Positions 37,121-46,127 of a DNA stretch of 64,000 bases are shown piece by piece; the stretch's first letter is position 1; the number at the start of each line of letters is the position of its first letter. Under the pieces are notes generated by a model. The model did no database searches and was not told where the DNA came from. It saw only the letters and a list, made by a program, of their open reading frames with translations. The stretch spans positions 124,001 to 188,000 of the forward strand of contig NZ_JAMFLH010000002.1 of assembly GCF_023501975.1 (NCBI RefSeq), in the 5' to 3' direction. A program made the translations under genes and the position numbers. This DNA comes from Altererythrobacter sp. KTW20L (GTDB lineage: Bacteria; Pseudomonadota; Alphaproteobacteria; Sphingomonadales; Sphingomonadaceae).

Positions 37121-37345
37121 ATGAGCCGCGCGATCGACCTCACCCTCGCCGAAGACGATGTCCGCACCTGGTGCACCAAGCACAAGATCCCCGTCAGCGT
37201 GATCGAGCCCCTGCCATCGGGCGGCACGCACCTGGTCTGCATCACCGGGGCCGGGGCCGACGAAGTGCGGCTGCGGCTGGGCAAGCAGATCATGCCCGAA
37301 GTGGAAAAGCGCTTCCGGTTTTACCGCGCTCGCGCTCCGTTCTGA
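37121..37345 (+). CDS. Small conserved hypothetical protein
   Basis: 74 residues, soluble, mixed alpha/beta in appearance (LTLAEDDVRTWCTKHKIPVSVIE, then THLVCITGAGADEVRLRLGK). One Cys in each half, no membrane or signal segment. ATG 37121 is set by the GGGAG site. Function unknown. Its translation may be controlled by the hairpin just upstream. It follows sucC at a distance of 145 bases. Confidence 0.7.
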   Translation: MSRAIDLTLAEDDVRTWCTKHKIPVSVIEPLPSGGTHLVCITGAGADEVRLRLGKQIMPEVEKRFRFYRARAPF

Positions 37346-37448
37346 GCTTGCCGCCGGGCCTCGCCCGGCCTGCCTGTTACAATTTGCAATCATTCTGTGC
37401 TTGACCCCGGCATGGTGCGAATTAGCTTCGCACGCCGGAGGGATGTCT

Positions 37449-38363
37449 ATGAGGAAGCACACCAAGCGCTTGGCTTTAGGCATGCTGGCATGCGCCAGCA
37501 TGTTTGCCGTCACCACACCGCAGGCCACGGCACAAGACGGGACCCGCGTGTTCACTCGCACGGGCCAGTGGCAACTAGACGCGGCGGAAGAGGAATGCCG
37601 CATCGCGCGCGCCTTCACCAACGGCACCGATCAGGTGGCCCTGGCTTTGGAACGCAATCGAGCCGATCCGGTAGTGCGATTAGTTCTGGTCAGCAATGCC
37701 ATGACAACCTTCCGTACAGCCGAGGAGCTGGGATATCGTTTGCTACCATCGGGTGAGCAGCGTTCGGCGCGCTACATCCACGCCGAGATGGATGACGGGC
37801 AGCGATACTTCAACCTGGGGAATGTGCGGCTTGGCAATCCATCGCCGCCCACCGCAGAAGGCTCCGCCGCGCTCTATGATCGCGCTGCCGAGTTGGATCA
37901 TGCGGAGGCGATCACAGCCATCGAGATCAATTCAGGGCTGACTTCGCCGGTACGTCTGGAAACCGGATCGTTGCGCGACGCGATGCAAGCGATGCAGGTT
38001 TGCACCGACGATCTCCTGCTCTCGTGGGGCCTCGACTGGGAGAAACACCAGACGATGACGCGGCGCGTTGCTCCTGCCGGCCCTGCTTTCGAATGGGTCC
38101 CCACCGGAGTGGTCGGCTTCCAGGACTTTGCGGCCTTTGCCGGCGCGCGCAATCCATTTCGGGTAATGGTGGGTGCCGATGGCAAGCCGACCGCCTGTCA
38201 CGCCCACTGGGTCTCACTCGACGCGCGCAAGAACGACCAGATCTGCAACGGCATCATGCAGAACGGCAATTTCCTCCCGGCGCTCGACGCGGCGGGCGAG
38301 CCGATGGCAAGCTACTGGATGGTTGATTACATGGCCGGACTCAGCCGGCCCTTCGGGAGGTAG
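37449..38363 (+). CDS. Secreted hypothetical protein with TonB-C-like end
   Basis: 304 residues. A signal peptide ends near ATAQDG, so it is probably periplasmic. The middle part is not recognised. The end (VGADGKPTACHAHW... then DQICNGI..., F.PALDAAGEPM) resembles the TonB C-terminal fold pattern with two conserved cysteines common in sphingomonad secreted proteins. GGAGGG seven bases before ATG 37449 decides the start against ATG 37443. Base use is a little less GC-rich than its neighbours. No function can be assigned. Confidence 0.75.
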   Translation: MRKHTKRLALGMLACASMFAVTTPQATAQDGTRVFTRTGQWQLDAAEEECRIARAFTNGTDQVALALERNRADPVVRLVLVSNAMTTFRTAEELGYRLLPSGEQRSARYIHAEMDDGQRYFNLGNVRLGNPSPPTAEGSAALYDRAAELDHAEAITAIEINSGLTSPVRLETGSLRDAMQAMQVCTDDLLLSWGLDWEKHQTMTRRVAPAGPAFEWVPTGVVGFQDFAAFAGARNPFRVMVGADGKPTACHAHWVSLDARKNDQICNGIMQNGNFLPALDAAGEPMASYWMVDYMAGLSRPFGR

Positions 38364-38370
38364 GTTGCAC

Positions 38371-39654
38371 CTAGAACAGCTGGATCAGGGCGTGGATGGT
38401 AATTCCGGCCAGCCCGCCCACCAGCGTTCCGTTGATGCGGATGAACTGGAGATCGCGGCCAACTGCGTTCTCGATCCTGTCAGTGATGGTCTGCGGATCC
38501 CACCGCTTGACCGTTTCGGACACCAGCCGCACGATCTGTTCGCCATGGCGCTGGGCAATGCCCACGGCCGTGCGTCGCGCCAGCCGGTTGACCTGCAATT
38601 GCAGCACCGGATCGCTCTGCAGCTTTTCGCCCAGTTCGCGCAGCGCGCTGCCGAGCTGGCCTTCCATCGCCTTGTCGGGGTTGCGCGCCAGTTCGATAAG
38701 TCCGCGCCGCATCCGCTCCCACACGCCAATCCACCATTCGCCCAGCGCCGGGTTGGCGATGAGATCGGCCTTGGCGCGCTCTACCTTGGCGCGCAGGGCC
38801 GGATCCGATTGCAGGTCTGATGCGAACTTCGCCAGCCCCTCCTCCACCTTGCCGCGCAGGGGGTGGTCCGGGTTGACGAGGATTTCGGCCAGCAGGCGGT
38901 AAAGCCCGTCAAGCACGGAAGTGGACAGCTTCTCGTCCAGCCCGGTCCAGCGCAGCACGGCATTGGCGCGCTGGCGGATCATCTCGCGCACCATGTCCTC
39001 GTTGTCTTCCAGCGTCAGGCCCGCCCAGCGGATCATCCCGTCCATCAGCGGCAGGTGTTTGCGATCGGCAATGGCCGTATCGAGCATCTTGCCAAGCAGG
39101 GGCGAGACTTCCAGCTTGTCCACCTGCCGCGCCAGGCCTGCCTTCACCTGGCTGCCCAGCCGTTCGGGGTCGAGCGATTCCAATAGATCCACGAACAGCT
39201 GGACGATCCCGCTGCGGATGCGGCTCATCTCGCCTTCCCGCCTGGTGGCGAGGAAATCCCCCGCGGCGCGCGCCAGGTTCATATCGCGCAGCCGCCGGGC
39301 GACCACGTGGGGGGTGAGGAAATTGCGTCGCAGGAAGCCCGCCATGGTCTCGGCGATGCGATCCTTGTTCTGCGGGATGATCGCGGTGTGCGGGATCGGA
39401 ATGCCGAGCGGGTGACGGAACAGCGCGGTCACGGCGAACCAGTCGGCCAGGCCGCCGATCATCCCCGCTTCGGCAAAGGCCCGGACATAGCCCCAGACCG
39501 GATGGACCTCGCGCTGGGTATGGGCGAGGATGAACAGCAGGGCCATCGCCACTAGCAGCAGCGTGGCCGCAGTGCGCATGCGGCGGGCGCGATCGGGCAG
39601 CATGTCGGCCCGGCTGGCTGACATCGGGGGCCGGGAGGAGCCGGGTTTCGCCAA
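38371..39654 (-). CDS. DUF445 family membrane protein
   Basis: 427 residues. An N-terminal transmembrane helix (LLLVAMALLFILA) is followed by GMIGGLADWFAVTALFRHPLG, the family signature, then a long helical cytoplasmic or periplasmic domain, and a final hydrophobic helix (LVGGLAGITIHALIQLF). DUF445 proteins are widespread and of unknown function. It is convergent with the secreted hypothetical gene and downstream of the RND pair. Confidence 0.88.
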   Translation of the reverse strand: MAKPGSSRPPMSASRADMLPDRARRMRTAATLLLVAMALLFILAHTQREVHPVWGYVRAFAEAGMIGGLADWFAVTALFRHPLGIPIPHTAIIPQNKDRIAETMAGFLRRNFLTPHVVARRLRDMNLARAAGDFLATRREGEMSRIRSGIVQLFVDLLESLDPERLGSQVKAGLARQVDKLEVSPLLGKMLDTAIADRKHLPLMDGMIRWAGLTLEDNEDMVREMIRQRANAVLRWTGLDEKLSTSVLDGLYRLLAEILVNPDHPLRGKVEEGLAKFASDLQSDPALRAKVERAKADLIANPALGEWWIGVWERMRRGLIELARNPDKAMEGQLGSALRELGEKLQSDPVLQLQVNRLARRTAVGIAQRHGEQIVRLVSETVKRWDPQTITDRIENAVGRDLQFIRINGTLVGGLAGITIHALIQLF

Positions 39655-39665
39655 ACGCCTGCCCG

Positions 39666-42600
39666 CTACTCGGCGGGAGCAGCCCGGGGTTCGAGCGTAT
39701 CTCCGTCACCCGGCTTGTAAGTCAGTAATTTATCGCGCAGCCACGGGCCAAGCCGCTTTTCGAGGCCATCCGCCAGGCTGAAGCCAGCGGGGACGATCAG
39801 CAGGGTGAGCATGGTGGACAGGATCAGGCCACCGATCACCACCGTGCCCATCGGTGCGCGCCAGCCGCCATCCGTGCCGAAATAGCCGGACAGCGCAGTC
39901 GGCACCATGCCCGCAGTCATCGCCATCGTGGTCATCACGATCGGCTGGGCGCGCTTGTGGCCGGCCTCGACGATGGCGTCGCGGCGCGTGGCTCCGTTGT
40001 CCATTTCCTCCAGCGCGAAGTCGATCAGCAGGATCGAGTTCTTGGCGACAATGCCGAACAGCATCAGCACGCCGATAAACACCGGCAGGGACAGGGGCTG
40101 GCCAATTGCCCACAGCAGCAGCAAGCCGCCCAGCGGTGCCAGGAACAGCGAACCCATGTTGACCAGCGGCGAAACCAGGCGGCGGTAAAGCAGCACCAGC
40201 ACCGAGAATACCAGCAGGACGGCCGTGGACAGGGCAACCACGAAACTGTCCATCAACTGGCCCTGCCACTCGTCCTCGCCCACGGGCGTATTGGAAACAC
40301 CGGTTGGCAGGTTACGCATGATCGGCAGGTTCTGGATGGCCGACATCACCGTGCCGCGCGCGGCATCGGGAGCAAGGTCCGCACTCACGAAAACGCGGCG
40401 GTTCTGGTTGTAGCGTTCGATCGTGGTCGGCCCCATGCCCAGGCTGATCCCCGCGACACGCTCCAGCGGTACGGAGCCGCCGGTGGAGGTCGGCACCGGC
40501 AGGTTGCGGATGACCGACAGGTTGCGCCGGTCGGTCTCGGCCAGCCGGACACGGATCGGGATCTGCCGGTCCGACAGCGAGAACTTGGCCGCGTTCTGGT
40601 CAATATCGCCCAGCGTGGCGATGCGGATCGCCTGGCTCAGCGCCTGAGTCGTCACGCCAAGGCTGGCGGCGAGATCCTCGCGCGGGGTGATGATGAGTTC
40701 GGGCCGCTGCAGATCGACTTCGACCCGCGGACCGACGGCGCCTGCGACACCCTGCATCTGTTCGGCAAGGGTATTTGCAGCCTCTTCCAGGGCAACGGGA
40801 TTGGAGCCGGACAGCATGATCGAGATCGCCCGGCCCGTGCCACCGCCGCCGGGGCCCTGGTCCTGGAAATTGACCCGGGCATCGGGCACATCGGCCAGCA
40901 CGGGACCAAGCTCGCGGGTGAATTCCAGGCTGGTGCGTTCGCGATCGGGCTTGAATACCAGACGGACCATGCCGCTGCCTTCGTTGGCAATGCCCAGCGC
41001 CAGCGCGACTTCCTGTTCCTCGCTCATGCGGGCAGCCACGCGGCTGACCACTTCGTCGGTCTGCTCCAGCGTGGTACCCGGCACCAGGTTGATGCGTACC
41101 ATCGCGAAGTCACTGTCGGAATTGGGGAAGAACTGTGACGGGATGCTGGACGCGACAAAAGCGGTCAGGCCGAGCGCGCCGATCCCCACGCCCATCATCC
41201 ACACCCGGTGATCGAGGAATCGTGCGCCGAGGTAGCGGGCCCGGGCAGTGAAACGGGTGCTGTCATAACCCATGAAGAAACCGGCAATCAGGCCAATCAG
41301 GAAGTTGACGAACCCGCCAACCACATAGGCCGCGAGCACGATGGCAGCGATCAGCCAGCCGGACATGCCGCCTTCCTGCCCGCCGCCGTCCGCTTCGCCA
41401 CTGCTCATCAACCAACGGGCAACAATCAGAACAACCAGGCCGGTCACGACTGCCGCCAGGTGGAACCACGGGCTCGACCCGATCTTGCCGATGCGCGCCC
41501 GCATTTTGCGAAAGCCGCTGTCATCCAGTGACCAGTTGAGTAGCCGCATGTAGCGGTCCATCATACGGCCCTCGCCGTGCGATGCCTCGCCCTTGGACTT
41601 AAGGAAATAGGCCGCCACCATTGGCGTGATCGTACGCGCCACGGCCAGGCTCATCAGCACCGAGATGACCACGGTAAAGCCGAAGTTCTTGAAGAACTGG
41701 CCCGACACGCCCGGCATCAGCGCCACCGGCAGGAACACCGCCACGATCGAGAAGGTCGTGGCCACCACCGCCAGTCCGATCTCGTCGGCGGCGTCGATGC
41801 TCGCCTGATAAGCGCTCTTGCCCATGCGCATGTGGCGCACGATGTTCTCGATCTCCACGATCGCATCGTCCACCAGCACACCTGCGACCAGCCCCAGGGC
41901 AAGCAGTGACATGGTGTTGAGCGTAAAACCCATCAGATCCATGAAATAGAACGTCGGCACGGCCGACAGCGGGATCGCCAAGGCGGCAATGATGGTGGCG
42001 CGCCAGTCGCGCAGGAACAGGAAAACCACGATCACGGCGAGGATCGCCCCTTCGACCATGGCCGCCATCGAACTTTCGTACTGGGCGCGGGTATAGTCCA
42101 CTTCGGTGAACAGGCGGGTGAAGCGGATGCCCGGATTGGCTTCCTCGAGTTGCTGCAGGACCTCGATCGAATCGTCATAGACCGAAACGTCGCTTTCGCC
42201 GCGGGCGCGGGTGATCGAGAAGGTCACCACCTGGCGCCCGTCGATCTTGGCGAGCGACCTGATCTCGCCATAGGCATCGCGCACTTCGGCAATGTCGGAC
42301 AGCTTGACCGTGCGCCCGCCGCCCAGCGCGATCAGCGTCTGGGACAACTGGTAGGCGGTATCGGCATTGCCGAGGACGCGGACCGACTGGCGCGAACCGG
42401 CGATTTCGGCCTGGCCGCCGGCGGCATTAAGATTGGTCTGTCGCAGGGTCGAATTGACCGCCGCCGCCGAGACGCCGAGCGACTGCATACGCGCCGGATC
42501 GAGGATCACCAGGATTTCGCGATCGACGCCGCCGTTGCGGCTCACTTCGGCCAGGCCCGGAACGGTGAGCAGGGCCTTGGTGATGGTATCGTCGATGAAC

Positions 42601-43073
42601 CAGCTCAGCTGCTCCAGCGTCATGTCATCGGCGGTGACGCCGAAATAGACAATGGGCGAGGAGCTGGTCTGCTGCTTGGACACGCGCGGTTCGAGGATGC
42701 CATCGGGCAGTTCGCCGCGGATCTGGTCCACCGCCGCCTTCACCTCGTTGACCGCCTCGGCGATGTCTGTCCCCAGGGCGAATTCAACCTGGGTGGTGGA
42801 GCTGCCTTCAGATGCGGTGGAACGGATATTCTCGATCCCGTCCAGCGTCTGGACCGCCGCTTCGACCCGCTGGGTGATCTGGTTCTCGATCTCGCTCGGC
42901 GCTGCGCCGGGCTGCGAGATATTGACGATCACCACCGGGAATTCGATATCCGGCTGGTCCTGCACGTCCATCTGGTTGAACGCCATGATGCCGGCCAGCA
43001 TCAGTCCGAAGAAGGCAAGCAGCGGGACGATCGGGTTGCGGATCGACCATGCCGAGATATTGCGGAAGTCCAT
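39666..43073 (-). CDS. RND efflux transporter permease with an unusual insert
   Basis: 1135 residues, about 100 more than AcrB-type pumps. It has the RND plan: first helix ARSAWS-like [18 protein letters not shown], two large periplasmic loops, [14 protein letters not shown] in helix 4 with the proton-relay aspartates, and [17 protein letters not shown]. Between helices 6 and 7 about residues 505-615 form an insert with two or three extra hydrophobic segments ([39 protein letters not shown]). It pairs with the adaptor gene nine bases upstream. No outer membrane channel is nearby. Substrate unknown. Confidence 0.93.
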   Translation of the reverse strand: MDFRNISAWSIRNPIVPLLAFFGLMLAGIMAFNQMDVQDQPDIEFPVVIVNISQPGAAPSEIENQITQRVEAAVQTLDGIENIRSTASEGSSTTQVEFALGTDIAEAVNEVKAAVDQIRGELPDGILEPRVSKQQTSSSPIVYFGVTADDMTLEQLSWFIDDTITKALLTVPGLAEVSRNGGVDREILVILDPARMQSLGVSAAAVNSTLRQTNLNAAGGQAEIAGSRQSVRVLGNADTAYQLSQTLIALGGGRTVKLSDIAEVRDAYGEIRSLAKIDGRQVVTFSITRARGESDVSVYDDSIEVLQQLEEANPGIRFTRLFTEVDYTRAQYESSMAAMVEGAILAVIVVFLFLRDWRATIIAALAIPLSAVPTFYFMDLMGFTLNTMSLLALGLVAGVLVDDAIVEIENIVRHMRMGKSAYQASIDAADEIGLAVVATTFSIVAVFLPVALMPGVSGQFFKNFGFTVVISVLMSLAVARTITPMVAAYFLKSKGEASHGEGRMMDRYMRLLNWSLDDSGFRKMRARIGKIGSSPWFHLAAVVTGLVVLIVARWLMSSGEADGGGQEGGMSGWLIAAIVLAAYVVGGFVNFLIGLIAGFFMGYDSTRFTARARYLGARFLDHRVWMMGVGIGALGLTAFVASSIPSQFFPNSDSDFAMVRINLVPGTTLEQTDEVVSRVAARMSEEQEVALALGIANEGSGMVRLVFKPDRERTSLEFTRELGPVLADVPDARVNFQDQGPGGGGTGRAISIMLSGSNPVALEEAANTLAEQMQGVAGAVGPRVEVDLQRPELIITPREDLAASLGVTTQALSQAIRIATLGDIDQNAAKFSLSDRQIPIRVRLAETDRRNLSVIRNLPVPTSTGGSVPLERVAGISLGMGPTTIERYNQNRRVFVSADLAPDAARGTVMSAIQNLPIMRNLPTGVSNTPVGEDEWQGQLMDSFVVALSTAVLLVFSVLVLLYRRLVSPLVNMGSLFLAPLGGLLLLWAIGQPLSLPVFIGVLMLFGIVAKNSILLIDFALEEMDNGATRRDAIVEAGHKRAQPIVMTTMAMTAGMVPTALSGYFGTDGGWRAPMGTVVIGGLILSTMLTLLIVPAGFSLADGLEKRLGPWLRDKLLTYKPGDGDTLEPRAAPAE

Positions 43074-43082
43074 TGGGGATCC

Positions 43083-44306
43083 CTATTGCGTGGCTTGCGC
43101 GGCAGCAGCGGCGCTGGCGGCGGTTTCCACCACCGGCCGCACTGTCTCGCCCACCGTCAGGAAGCCGCCCGCGCGGGCCACGATCCGTTCGTTGCCGGTC
43201 AGGCCGCCGGCGATGAGGATGCCCTCGTCGCTGATCGCACCCAGCTGGATTTCGCGGCGTTCGACCACGTTCTCGGCATTGACCACCAGGACATAGCTGC
43301 CGTCGTCATCGGTCAGCACGGCGCTTTCTGGCAGGCGCGGTGCGACCACTGCGCCGCTGTCGATCTGGATCGAGGCGAAGCCACCCGGCCGCAGGGCAGC
43401 GTTATAAGGCATGGCGCAGCGCGCGGTGCCCTGGCGGGTCTGCTGGTCGATCACCGGGGCCTTCTGCCAGATCTGGCAAGTGAAAGTCTGGTCAGTGCCA
43501 ACCGGGATCACCGTGGCAGTCGCGCCAAGCGGAACATTGCCGAGCTCGGTTTCGCCGATCTGGGCCAGCAGTTCCATCTCGCCGCCGCGGGCGATAGAGA
43601 ACAATACGCCCGATCCGCCACCCACAACCTGGCCCGGCTCCACATTGCGTTCGAGCAGCAGGCCGGCGGCAGGCGCTACGATGTTGAGCTGGGCATTGCG
43701 CGCCTGGCGTTCGCCCAACTGGGCTTCGGCTACCAGCACGCGGGCATCTGCCGCATCGCGGGTGGCGGTCAGGCGGTCCACATCGGCCTGGCTGATGAAG
43801 CCGCGGTCCACCAGTTGCAGCGCGCGGTCGAGATTGGCCTGGGCAAGGCTGGCGTCGGCGCGGGCGACGGCGATCTGGGCCGAAGCGCTGGCGGTCTGCT
43901 GCGACTGGACCGAACGGTCGATCACGGCCAGCACCTGTCCTGCACTGACCCACTGGCCTGCTTCGACCGGGACGGACACCACCCGCCCGCCTTCGCCGAC
44001 CACGCCCACGGGCATTTCGCGACGTGCTGCCAGCGTTCCGGTGGCGTTGATGATTCCGGCATTGGTCGTCTGGCCCGGGCTGATGACAGTGACGGCGGGA
44101 ATCGCCGCTTCGCCGCTGCCGCCGGTAAAGGCCTGCGGCTCGTCGCCTCCGCTAAGGAGCACGGCGGCGCCAACCACAGCGATGATGGCGACGGCCAGGG
44201 CGATGATTACGTTGCGCTTCTTGCGGGCGCGCTGTTCTTCGCCGTCCTCCAGCAGGGTGCCGGATTCCGAAAGCTCGTTGACGTCCATCCGGGTCTCGTA
44301 ATTCAT
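43083..44306 (-). CDS. RND efflux periplasmic adaptor (membrane fusion protein)
   Basis: 407 residues. A cytoplasmic N-terminal tail and a transmembrane helix (NVIIALAVAIIAVVGAAVLL, about 33-52) anchor it; a lipoyl/barrel-sandwich domain (VPVEAGQWVSAGQVLAVID), an alpha hairpin (about 120-200) and a beta-barrel follow. It links the permease to an outer membrane channel. ATG 44306 is chosen, as the upstream open frame is non-homologous. Confidence 0.92.
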   Translation of the reverse strand: MNYETRMDVNELSESGTLLEDGEEQRARKKRNVIIALAVAIIAVVGAAVLLSGGDEPQAFTGGSGEAAIPAVTVISPGQTTNAGIINATGTLAARREMPVGVVGEGGRVVSVPVEAGQWVSAGQVLAVIDRSVQSQQTASASAQIAVARADASLAQANLDRALQLVDRGFISQADVDRLTATRDAADARVLVAEAQLGERQARNAQLNIVAPAAGLLLERNVEPGQVVGGGSGVLFSIARGGEMELLAQIGETELGNVPLGATATVIPVGTDQTFTCQIWQKAPVIDQQTRQGTARCAMPYNAALRPGGFASIQIDSGAVVAPRLPESAVLTDDDGSYVLVVNAENVVERREIQLGAISDEGILIAGGLTGNERIVARAGGFLTVGETVRPVVETAASAAAAAQATQ

Positions 44307-44480
44307 GCGCGCGTTCCGCCTCGATCTTCCGGCATGACGCGCCTTAGCAGGGCGGTTCCGGGCAGGCGACATGGCCTGTCTGCCGTGTATCACGGGGCCA
44401 TAGACGCTTGTTTACCTTGCTGCAACGCAACCATCGGCCAATTGCCAACGCGAAACGACGGGGGTCTGGCCGCAAGCCAA

Positions 44481-44518
44481 GGAAAAGGGCCGGAAACCCG
44501 CGGTTTCCAGCCCTTTCC
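44481..44518 (-). terminator. Strong hairpin, probable terminator of the GlsB-like gene
   Basis: GGAAAAGGGCCGGAAACC at 44481-44498 pairs with GGTTTCCAGCCCTTTCC at 44502-44518 (one bulge, one wobble). It lies in the 276-base gap between the GlsB-like gene and the RND adaptor, which holds nothing else I recognise besides the adaptor promoter region. Confidence 0.7.
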
Positions 44519-44582
44519 GGCGATTTGTATCATTTTGTCGAGAGCCCGGGCGATTGCACGGGTCCGGACGGCAGACGGGAGC

Positions 44583-44849
44583 TTAGCGCACCCGGCCGCG
44601 CTGGATCAGGTTGACGATCGCCAGCAACACGATGGCACCGGCAATGGCAATCAGCAGGCCGGTCAGCGAGAACGCCTGGACCGTACCCTGCACGCCGAGC
44701 AGCGGGCCTGCCAGCGCGTTGCCGATCACCGAACCGATGATGCCGACCACGATATTCCAGAAGATGCCCATCGAGGCATCGCGGTTCATGACCATGCTTG
44801 CCAGCCAGCCGGCGATGCCGCCGACGATGATTGCGATAATCCATCCCAT
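44583..44849 (-). CDS. GlsB/YeaQ/YmgE family stress membrane protein
   Basis: 88 residues with three transmembrane helices, typical of the family: GWIIAIIVGGIAGWLASMVM, then GIFWNIVVGIIGSVIGNALAGPLLG, then the final helix. Members respond to envelope or acid stress; mechanism unknown. AGGAGG before ATG 44849 fixes the start. An EcfG-type promoter is 50 bases upstream. A second family member lies about 170 bases further. Confidence 0.9.
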   Translation of the reverse strand: MGWIIAIIVGGIAGWLASMVMNRDASMGIFWNIVVGIIGSVIGNALAGPLLGVQGTVQAFSLTGLLIAIAGAIVLLAIVNLIQRGRVR

Positions 44850-44898
44850 GACTTGAATTCCTCCTGCTTGATGGCTCGGACTGGCCACACCCGCCTTC

Positions 44899-44923
44899 AA
44901 CGCAGGTAACCGCAGCATGTTCC
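44899..44923 (-). promoter_or_regulatory. EcfG-type stress promoter (GGAAC-N16-CGTT) before the first GlsB-like gene
   Basis: On the minus strand GGAAC (44923-44919) and CGTT (44902-44899) are separated by 16 bases, 49 bases before ATG 44849. Agrees with the general stress sigma consensus and with the stress association of this family. Confidence 0.65.
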
Positions 44924-44942
44924 GGAGGGCCGGTGGCGCGCA

Positions 44943-44984
44943 GCAGGAGGGGCCGGAGGCGCTGCCGCCCCGGCCTCCTTTGCA
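44943..44984 (-). terminator. Stem-loop downstream of the second GlsB-like gene
   Basis: GCAGGAGGGGCCGG (44943-44956) pairs imperfectly with CCGGCCTCCTTTGC (44971-44984) around a 14-base loop, 33 bases after the stop of the gene ending at 45018. Confidence 0.5.
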
Positions 44985-45017
44985 GGATGATTATTGTTTT
45001 GCTTTTGCGGTGAGGGT

Positions 45018-45293
45018 TCAGCCCGCCGCCTTGCCCTTTTTCACCTGCCGGTAGATCGCCAGCAGGACCAGCGCGCCGATAACCGCGGCAATGAAGCCCG
45101 GGCCTTCGCCCGGTTCATACCAGCCGATCATGCTTCCCACGAATCCGGCCACGGCGGCCCCGGCAATGCCCAGCAGGATAGTGACGAAGATATTGCCCCC
45201 GTCCTTGCCCGGCATAAGAAGCTTGGCCAGCGCACCCGCCAGCCCGCCGACGATGATCCAGCCGAGCCAGCCGTATTCCACGAAAAGATCCAT
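45018..45293 (-). CDS. Second GlsB/YeaQ family stress membrane protein
   Basis: 91 residues, three hydrophobic helices (LGWIIVGGLAGALAKLLMPG, then FVTILLGIAGAAVAGFVGSMIG, then FIAAVIGALVLLAIY) and a basic tail. It is diverged from the neighbour at 44583. A GGGGGA site precedes ATG 45293. No EcfG-type promoter is seen upstream, so it may be controlled differently. Confidence 0.88.
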   Translation of the reverse strand: MDLFVEYGWLGWIIVGGLAGALAKLLMPGKDGGNIFVTILLGIAGAAVAGFVGSMIGWYEPGEGPGFIAAVIGALVLLAIYRQVKKGKAAG

Positions 45294-45372
45294 GACTATT
45301 TCCCCCTCTCCAATTGGAAGAAGGTTAACATAGATCAATCAAGCCCTCGTGCAACAAGGGCCTGGCGCTGTT

Positions 45373-45672
45373 TCAGTACTTGAGCTGGCGTTCGTAGAGG
45401 TCGCGGTAATGCTGGATGCGGGTGACGCGCAGGCCCTGCATGCCCGAACGGTCCACGGCGCGCTGCCAGCTGGCGAATTCCTCCAGCGTCAGCGAATAGC
45501 GCTCAAGTACCTCGTCGATGGTCAGCAGGCCGCCATTGACGGCTGCCACGACCTCGGCCTTGCGGCGCACCACCCAGCGCCGCGTTTCGGGCGCGGGCAG
45601 GTCAGCAATGGTCAAGGGCTCGCCGAGCGGGCCGATTACCTGTGCCGGACGTATTTTCTGGTTCTCGATCAT
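45373..45672 (-). CDS. sciP: SciP, CtrA inhibitor (DUF1153)
   Basis: 99 residues. SciP binds the cell-cycle regulator CtrA and blocks transcription from CtrA promoters in alphaproteobacteria. The DUF1153 pattern is clear: LPAPETRRWVVRRKAEVVAAV, the helix-turn-helix GLLTIDEVLERYSLTLEEFASW, and RVTRIQHYRD. It starts directly after the stop of the 109-residue gene upstream, so they are in one transcript. Confidence 0.92.
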   Translation of the reverse strand: MIENQKIRPAQVIGPLGEPLTIADLPAPETRRWVVRRKAEVVAAVNGGLLTIDEVLERYSLTLEEFASWQRAVDRSGMQGLRVTRIQHYRDLYERQLKY

Positions 45673-46002
45673 TTATTTCCTCGGGTCGCTGCCGAAATCG
45701 GCATCATGCGACGCCCCATCAATGCAGCCGCTCCCTTTGCCATTGGCTAAATCTTCAGGGTTAACGACATGTTTTCCTTCAGCCAGCGCAGCGATGCGAC
45801 GGGCCGAGTGCGCATCGAAGCTGGCCAGGTGATCCTCGTGCGATTCGTGCCGGGATTCGTGCAGGGACTGGCGCAGGTCGCGCTCCGCCTCGAGCCGGGA
45901 GCACAAGTCGCTCCAGGTCAATCCGCGCAGGGATCCGGCGCTGGCGCCATCCTCGGCAGAATCGTGCGCCACGGGGGCCAGGGGCAGTTTTCCTTCGAAC
46001 AT
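45673..46002 (-). CDS. Conserved hypothetical protein upstream of sciP
   Basis: 109 residues from ATG 46002 (a TTG at 46023 would add seven). Soluble, charged, no signal or membrane helix; LTWSDLCSRLEAERDLRQSL and FDAHSARRIAALAEGKHVVNPEDLANGK look like two helices and a turn. I recall related proteins beside sciP in other sphingomonads but know no function. The tight link to sciP suggests a cell-cycle context (inference). Confidence 0.72.
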   Translation of the reverse strand: MFEGKLPLAPVAHDSAEDGASAGSLRGLTWSDLCSRLEAERDLRQSLHESRHESHEDHLASFDAHSARRIAALAEGKHVVNPEDLANGKGSGCIDGASHDADFGSDPRK

Positions 46003-46057
46003 GCCGCTGTCATAAGCGCGCAACCGTCAAGAAGCGGTAAACTGGGTCCTAACCATG

Positions 46058-46081
46058 TGTTACCCGCCCGATGTTACCCGC
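46058..46081. promoter_or_regulatory. Direct repeat in the sciP-mnmA divergent region
   Basis: TGTTACCCGC occurs at 46058-46067 and again at 46072-46081, a 14-base period, between the divergent starts. Next to it, minus-strand TTAG-N7-TTTA (46052-46038) is two mismatches from a CtrA box (TTAA-N7-TTAA). Both are candidates only. Confidence 0.35.
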
Positions 46082-46127
46082 TTGGCGGGAATCGGCAGAC
46101 CATTTGGCGAGAGTGGGCCTTGGGTGT

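Noticed and set aside
45018-45340. EcfG promoter expected for the second GlsB-like gene
   Set aside because: No GGAAC-N16/17-CGTT was found on the minus strand upstream of 45293.
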